64,000 nucleotides of DNA, from positions 9,211-73,210 of the forward strand of contig CALCST010000034.1 of the NCBI GenBank assembly GCA_937894065.1, read 5' to 3'. Both the position numbers and the translations under genes were made by a program. This document shows, piece after piece, positions 59,906-64,000 of the stretch (its first letter is position 1; each line of letters begins with the position of its first letter). The notes beneath the pieces were generated by a model that saw only the letters and a list, made by a program, of their open reading frames with translations, did not search any database and was not told the DNA's origin. The stretch comes from an uncultured Parabacteroides sp. (GTDB lineage Bacteria; Bacteroidota; Bacteroidia; Bacteroidales; Tannerellaceae).

Positions 59906-61036
59906 ATGAAATTTGAATTACTACATACAGATACAAAATCGAAAGCTCGCGCTGGTAAGATAACTACCGACCATGGCGTAATAGAAACTCCTATTTTTAT
60001 GCCTGTTGGCACACAAGGAGCAGTGAAAGCAGTTCATATGCCGGAACTAAAAGATGATGTAAAAGCTCAGATTATATTGGGCAATACTTATCATCTTTAT
60101 TTGCGTCCGGGCCTTGATATTTTGGAAAAGGCAGGCGGATTGCATAAGTTTAATACTTGGGACAGACCGATTCTAACCGACAGCGGCGGTTTCCAGGTGT
60201 TCTCTTTGTCTGAGAACAGAAAGTTGAAGGAAGAAGGAGCGGAATTCAGATCGCATATCGACGGTTCCAAGCATTTGTTCACTCCTGAAAAAGTAATGGA
60301 TATTGAGAGAACAATCGGAGCCGACATCATAATGGCATTCGATGAATGTTGTCCTGGCGACGCAGAATATGACTATGCTAAGAAATCACTAGCATTGACA
60401 GAAAGATGGCTTGACCGTTGTATAACCAGATTCAAGGAAACAGAACCGAAATATGGTTATGAGCAGGCTTTGTTCCCAATAGTTCAGGGTTGCGTTTATC
60501 CTGAGCTTAGAAAAAGAGCTGCAGAGAATGTTGCATCAAAAGGTATGGACGGAAATGCTATCGGCGGGCTTGCCGTTGGCGAGCCTACTGAAAAGATGTA
60601 TGAAATGATTGAGGTTGTAAATGAAATACTGCCTGAAGACAAACCAAGATATTTGATGGGCGTTGGAACTCCTATCAACATTCTGGAAGCAATTGAAAGG
60701 GGAGTTGATATGTTCGACTGCATTATGCCGACACGAAACGGAAGAAACGGTCAGCTGTTTACAGCATATGGAACAATGAATATGCGCAACAAGAAGTGGG
60801 AGAATGACTTTTCTCCGATTGACCCTGAAGGAGCTTCATATGTGGACAGATTGTATAGCAAGGCATATTTGCATCATCTTATAAAGGTAAACGAAATCCT
60901 TGGTTTGCAGATTGCATCCATACATAATCTCGCATTTTATCTATGGTTGGTGAAAGAGGCACGCAAACACATCATTGCCGGAGATTTTACAACCTGGAAG
61001 AGTCAAATGGTTAGACAAATGGACAATCGCCTCTGA
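59906..61036 (+). CDS. tgt: tRNA-guanine transglycosylase without the usual zinc cysteines
   Basis: The 376-residue TIM-barrel enzyme exchanges guanine 34 for preQ1 in queuosine tRNAs. It has RPILTDSGGFQVFSL with general-base D92, AIGGLAVGEPTEKMYE and MFDCIMPTRNGRNGQLFT with nucleophile D271. Where E. coli has DPECDCYTC (zinc ligands C302, C304, C307), this protein has DPEGASYVD (G309, S311, D314). The fourth ligand, H340 in ASIHNL, remains. The following AYLHHL is normal. Either the zinc site is lost in this lineage or it is rebuilt with other residues. The gene lies upstream of an LptF/LptG permease gene. Confidence 0.94.
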   Translation: MKFELLHTDTKSKARAGKITTDHGVIETPIFMPVGTQGAVKAVHMPELKDDVKAQIILGNTYHLYLRPGLDILEKAGGLHKFNTWDRPILTDSGGFQVFSLSENRKLKEEGAEFRSHIDGSKHLFTPEKVMDIERTIGADIIMAFDECCPGDAEYDYAKKSLALTERWLDRCITRFKETEPKYGYEQALFPIVQGCVYPELRKRAAENVASKGMDGNAIGGLAVGEPTEKMYEMIEVVNEILPEDKPRYLMGVGTPINILEAIERGVDMFDCIMPTRNGRNGQLFTAYGTMNMRNKKWENDFSPIDPEGASYVDRLYSKAYLHHLIKVNEILGLQIASIHNLAFYLWLVKEARKHIIAGDFTTWKSQMVRQMDNRL

Positions 61037-61087
61037 TAAGCGATTGTCTGTTTTGTTAGTTTTCATATATAAGAAATTTGAATTAAA

Positions 61088-62173
61088 GTGGACTTTAAAC
61101 TCAAGCGTATCGACAGATATATTATTAAGCAATTTCTTGGCACTTACATTTTTGCGATTATATTGATAATATCCATATCTGTCATATTCGACATCAATGA
61201 AAAAATAGACAAATTCCTCAAGCCGGAAGTTCCGCTTGACGCTATTATCTTTGACTATTATCTGAATTTCATTCCATACTTTGCAAGTATGCTTAGTCCG
61301 TTGTTTACCTTCATTGCTGTAATTTTCTTTACATCAAAGTTGGCAGACAATTCGGAAATCATAGCAATGCTTTCCAGCGGAATGAGCTTCAGGAGGCTTA
61401 TGGTCCCGTATGCAATTTCTGCGGCAATTATTGCTGCAGTTACCTTTATTCTTAATGCATTCATAATTCCGCCGGCAAATAAAACCAGAATTGATTTCCA
61501 GAACAAGTATATCAAGAACAAGGCTGTTGATTATGCCAGAAACGTGCAGCTTGAGGTTTCGCCAGGAGTTATTGCATATTTCGACAGATATGACAACCGC
61601 TCAAATATGGGATACAGATTCTCATTGGAGCATTTCGAAGACAAGAAACTAGTATCAAGACTTACTGCTAAATCAATCAAGTATGATTCTCTTTATCAGT
61701 GGACGCTGATTGATTATATGATACGCGATTTCAAAGGAATGCGTGAGCACATTACAGAAGGCAGTCGTAAAGACACAGTCCTGACAATTGTTCCTTCTGA
61801 CTTCCTGATTTCGGTTAACGACTGTGAGAAGATGACTACACCACAGTTGCACGAATACATCAGCCGTCAGTCAAAGCGAGGAATTGGAAATATCCAGACA
61901 TTTGAGATAGAATATCATAAGAGATATGCAACAATCATGGCCGCATTTATCCTTACATCAATCGGTGCTTCATTGTCATCACGAAAGATAAAAGGTGGAA
62001 TGGGAATGAATATCAGTATCGGTCTAGCATTGAGTTTCTCTTATATTCTTTTTATGACAATCACGGCAACATTTGCAATCAACGGAAGTGTTAGTCCGAT
62101 GGTTGCAGCCTGGATTCCTAATATTATTTATGTATTTATCGCGATTTATCTTTACAGAAAGGCTCCAAGATAA
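61088..62173 (+). CDS. LptF/LptG-family permease (YjgP/YjgQ)
   Basis: The 361-residue inner-membrane protein of the lipopolysaccharide export ABC transporter has six predicted helices. Three precede and three follow a periplasmic beta-jellyroll domain (about 150-265), as in LptF/LptG. RIDRYIIKQFLGTYIFAIILI is the typical N-terminus, and ILLS-like coupling is seen in MLSSGMSFRRLMVPYAIS. It starts with GTG at 61088. It is paired with tgt, 51 nt upstream. LptF and LptG are not distinguished here. The cognate LptB lies elsewhere. Confidence 0.9.
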   Translation: MDFKLKRIDRYIIKQFLGTYIFAIILIISISVIFDINEKIDKFLKPEVPLDAIIFDYYLNFIPYFASMLSPLFTFIAVIFFTSKLADNSEIIAMLSSGMSFRRLMVPYAISAAIIAAVTFILNAFIIPPANKTRIDFQNKYIKNKAVDYARNVQLEVSPGVIAYFDRYDNRSNMGYRFSLEHFEDKKLVSRLTAKSIKYDSLYQWTLIDYMIRDFKGMREHITEGSRKDTVLTIVPSDFLISVNDCEKMTTPQLHEYISRQSKRGIGNIQTFEIEYHKRYATIMAAFILTSIGASLSSRKIKGGMGMNISIGLALSFSYILFMTITATFAINGSVSPMVAAWIPNIIYVFIAIYLYRKAPR

Positions 62174-62203
62174 ATTCTTGGAAATATAATACATCCTCCG
62201 TTT

Positions 62204-63277
62204 ATGAGACGCAAATTAAATCACATAAGAAAGCATAAACGCTCTGCAGCCCGGTTTTCCGCGCATTATGATTATATTGGAGAATACGAAAATCCCACAT
62301 TTATCAGACTTATCCAATATAATTCCAATACGCTGATAAGCCAGGATATAAAAGACTTGAAGTCGTTCTGTCAGCTGAAAAACAGGGCGGAAGTAACTAA
62401 CTGGCTTCAGGTGAATGGACTGAAAGATGCAGAAACAGTAAGTTTGCTTGTCAAAGAATTTGGCTTTCATAATTTGGATGCAAAAGATATTCTTACTCCT
62501 CAACACATAGTGAAAATCGAGTTCTACGAGAATCGTTATATTATAATACTGAATATTTGTTATTATGATGAAAACGACGAATTGAAGGTAGAGCATATCG
62601 GCATATTGGTTTCCGGGAACAATCTGATTACTTTCTGCGAAAGCAATCGTCCTATTTTCGATAATGTGGAGAAAGCTATCAAAGATAATTTACTTAATAT
62701 TAGAGTTGGCGGATGTGGACAGCTTTTGGCTCATATATTGAATATTGTGACTTCATATCTTGTGGAAGCCTCAACTCATACAGAAGATTTGCTTGAGGAT
62801 ATTGAAGCCCAACTATTGGAATTGGAACATAATTCGCCAAAGGTCGGACTGATGATTCAGCAACGACGCCGTGATTATATTACATTAAGGAAAAATAGTC
62901 TGCCTTTGAAAGAACAGTTCCAGAAAATGAACAGAGCAGACAGTATTTTTAGCAGCACGGAACTCAAGCCTATTTATAATGATTTATATGACCAGCTGCT
63001 GTTTGTAATCCAAACGGTCGAAAGCTGCCGTGAAATGGTTTCATCTCTCATGGATTTATATATAGCAAACAATGATTTGAAGATGAATACCATAATGAAG
63101 CGTTTGACAGTGGTTTCAACTATATTCATTCCGTTAACATTCCTTGTTGGAGTTTGGGGAATGAATTTCGAGATAATGCCGGAATTGAAATGGAAATATG
63201 GCTATTTTATGGCTTGGTCCGTTATGTTTGTGGCAGCAGTTCTGTCGTGGTTATATTTAAGGAAGCTTATGAAATAA
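62204..63277 (+). CDS. corA: CorA-family magnesium transporter
   Basis: The 357-residue protein has a large cytoplasmic N-terminal domain with an alpha/beta fold and long helices (YLVEASTHTEDLLEDIEAQLLELEH). Two C-terminal membrane helices are separated by the short loop. The signature GMN is in FLVGVWGMNFEIMPELKWKYG at the end of helix one, confirming the family. The C-terminus is basic (LRKLMK). It should move Mg2+ (possibly Co2+) into the cell. It lies 30 nt after the permease gene and may be cotranscribed. Confidence 0.92.
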   Translation: MRRKLNHIRKHKRSAARFSAHYDYIGEYENPTFIRLIQYNSNTLISQDIKDLKSFCQLKNRAEVTNWLQVNGLKDAETVSLLVKEFGFHNLDAKDILTPQHIVKIEFYENRYIIILNICYYDENDELKVEHIGILVSGNNLITFCESNRPIFDNVEKAIKDNLLNIRVGGCGQLLAHILNIVTSYLVEASTHTEDLLEDIEAQLLELEHNSPKVGLMIQQRRRDYITLRKNSLPLKEQFQKMNRADSIFSSTELKPIYNDLYDQLLFVIQTVESCREMVSSLMDLYIANNDLKMNTIMKRLTVVSTIFIPLTFLVGVWGMNFEIMPELKWKYGYFMAWSVMFVAAVLSWLYLRKLMK

Positions 63278-63326
63278 TATCTTCTTTATTTATCCCTTTT
63301 AATTAGTATATAATATTGAATATAAT

Positions 63327-63872
63327 ATGAATAAAGTTTATTTGGATAATTTTGAAACGATGTTGCAGCACGAGTTGCTTCGTCTTTGCACTTCCTATAA
63401 TATGTTGGAAGGAGTTTTGCTTTCGTCTGATGATATTGATGAAATGTGGCATAAACTAGCTCCAGAATATATGGTTGACGCAGTTCCGCAGATAAAGGAT
63501 TATCCTTCAGTTTCTGTAGCATGGGCAGCATATCTTGGTTTGGCAATTGCTTACGGCTGGGATAAAAACTGGGAATTGTGTTCAAAGGCTGAATACAGTT
63601 CTTATTATGGAGAACGCGGATTCGACGATATGGACGAACACATCGTTCGTGATTTGCTTGGTTTGCGACTTGAAAGTAACGAAGCACAGAACTTGGAGAA
63701 TATGTTGCGCCGTTGCGCCCAGACAACAGTTTCTCTTATTCGCCGTGAACAAATCGAGCCGCAGAGCGAAACTGCATTTTATGTGTTTGCAAAAGCTTGT
63801 AAAGTTATGTTCCGCATTGGTGCTGCTATCGAACTTAAGCGTCTTGGATATAAGTTTGAGAAAATGAATTGA
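63327..63872 (+). CDS. Conserved protein of unknown function
   Basis: The 181-residue protein is soluble-looking, with no signal peptide or membrane helix. It is rich in helices (FETMLQHELLRLCTSYNMLEG, LENMLRRCAQTTVSLIRREQ). A Trp/Tyr/Gly-rich middle (SVAWAAYLGLAIAYGWDKNWE) could pack against a partner. I recognise no domain and assign no function. Codon use and position after corA (49 nt downstream, same strand) support a real gene. Confidence 0.7.
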   Translation: MNKVYLDNFETMLQHELLRLCTSYNMLEGVLLSSDDIDEMWHKLAPEYMVDAVPQIKDYPSVSVAWAAYLGLAIAYGWDKNWELCSKAEYSSYYGERGFDDMDEHIVRDLLGLRLESNEAQNLENMLRRCAQTTVSLIRREQIEPQSETAFYVFAKACKVMFRIGAAIELKRLGYKFEKMN

Positions 63873-63950
63873 AATTAAGTTTTGCAATATGCGGAACTTT
63901 TGAGAAAACGATAATAAAATAAAAAGGCTGTCTGTTGATAATCAATGATA

Positions 63951-64000
63951 TGACCCCCAAAAGTTGGACGGTTTAACATTATATTAGGAGGCGGACTTCG
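63951..64000 (+). mobile_element. Left end of an IS3-family-like insertion sequence
   Basis: TGACCCCCAAAAGTTGGACG starting at 63951 resembles IS3-family terminal inverted repeats, which start TG. A downstream AGGAGG at 63987-63992 would suit a transposase start just beyond the window. No transposase sequence is visible here, so the call rests on the terminal sequence alone. Confidence 0.55.

Noticed and set aside
1..64000. Looked for tRNA and rRNA genes in all gaps
   Set aside because: No gap shows a cloverleaf with conserved tRNA bases or rRNA sequence. Larger gaps are filled by promoters and palindromes.

Overview
The window is AT-rich chromosomal DNA from a member of the Bacteroidales, probably Bacteroidaceae or Prevotellaceae. 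Evidence: many genes are preceded by the Bacteroidetes -7 promoter box TAnnTTTG instead of a sigma70 -10 box; Shine-Dalgarno sequences are rare; Rho carries a long Asn-rich insertion; a Bacteroidetes-type V-ATPase operon with a DUF2764 subunit is present; and there are secreted glycoside hydrolases (GH92, GH43, GH27) and a menaquinone pathway. About 50 protein-coding genes were found. No rRNA, tRNA or CRISPR array was seen. The only mobile DNA is what looks like the first 50 bases of an IS3-family element at the right edge.

Layout. 1-3.4 kb: the 3' part of rmlA, an OmpA-family protein and a polyprenyl glycosylphosphotransferase (surface polysaccharide and envelope). 3.5-6.4 kb: ruvX, def, a carboxyltransferase and its biotin carrier, closed by a strong terminator. 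6.4-9.1 kb: divergent Dcu-type C4-dicarboxylate transporter and DUF418 membrane protein. 9.1-12.4 kb: uxaB and uxaA (hexuronate catabolism), separated by a nested palindromic spacer. 12.5-17 kb: a C69 peptidase, then a GT39/ArnT-like and GT2/ArnC-like pair likely to modify a lipid-linked glycan. 17-21 kb: convergent GH92 and GH43 enzymes. 21-26.7 kb (minus): rho, tilS, a C4 zinc-ribbon coiled-coil protein and a NIF3-like protein. 27-31.7 kb: NUC1 nuclease, DMT transporter, GH27 alpha-galactosidase and a GNAT. 32-41.3 kb: seven-gene V-ATPase operon (E, DUF2764, A, B, D, I, K), then a ClC channel. 41.3-47 kb: AddB-like nuclease, outer-membrane barrel, flavin reductase and pyrI-pyrB. 47.5-51.5 kb: dnaB, recR, a GT2 and a GNAT. 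51.5-59.7 kb (minus): thiD, two ThiE paralogues, menD, a lipoprotein metallopeptidase, menB, menC and menE. 59.9-63.9 kb: tgt, an LptF/LptG permease, a CorA transporter and an unknown protein.

How it fits together. Most of the window is housekeeping. Menaquinone synthesis, a Dcu fumarate/succinate antiporter and a biotin-dependent carboxyltransferase fit an anaerobe that respires fumarate and makes succinate or propionate. Thiamine genes sit directly upstream of the ThDP-dependent MenD. The V-ATPase c subunit carries residues like those that bind Na+ in Enterococcus hirae.

The least ordinary material is intergenic. Several spacers hold elaborate inverted repeats (10.6, 26.9, 39.9, 47.2 and 53.8 kb), and two of these (39.9 and 53.8 kb) share sequence. 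Other points of interest are a metallopeptidase lipoprotein placed between menD and menB, a TGT without the usual zinc-binding cysteines, and two genes (ruvX, tgt) whose promoter boxes lie so close to the ATG that leaderless mRNAs are likely.
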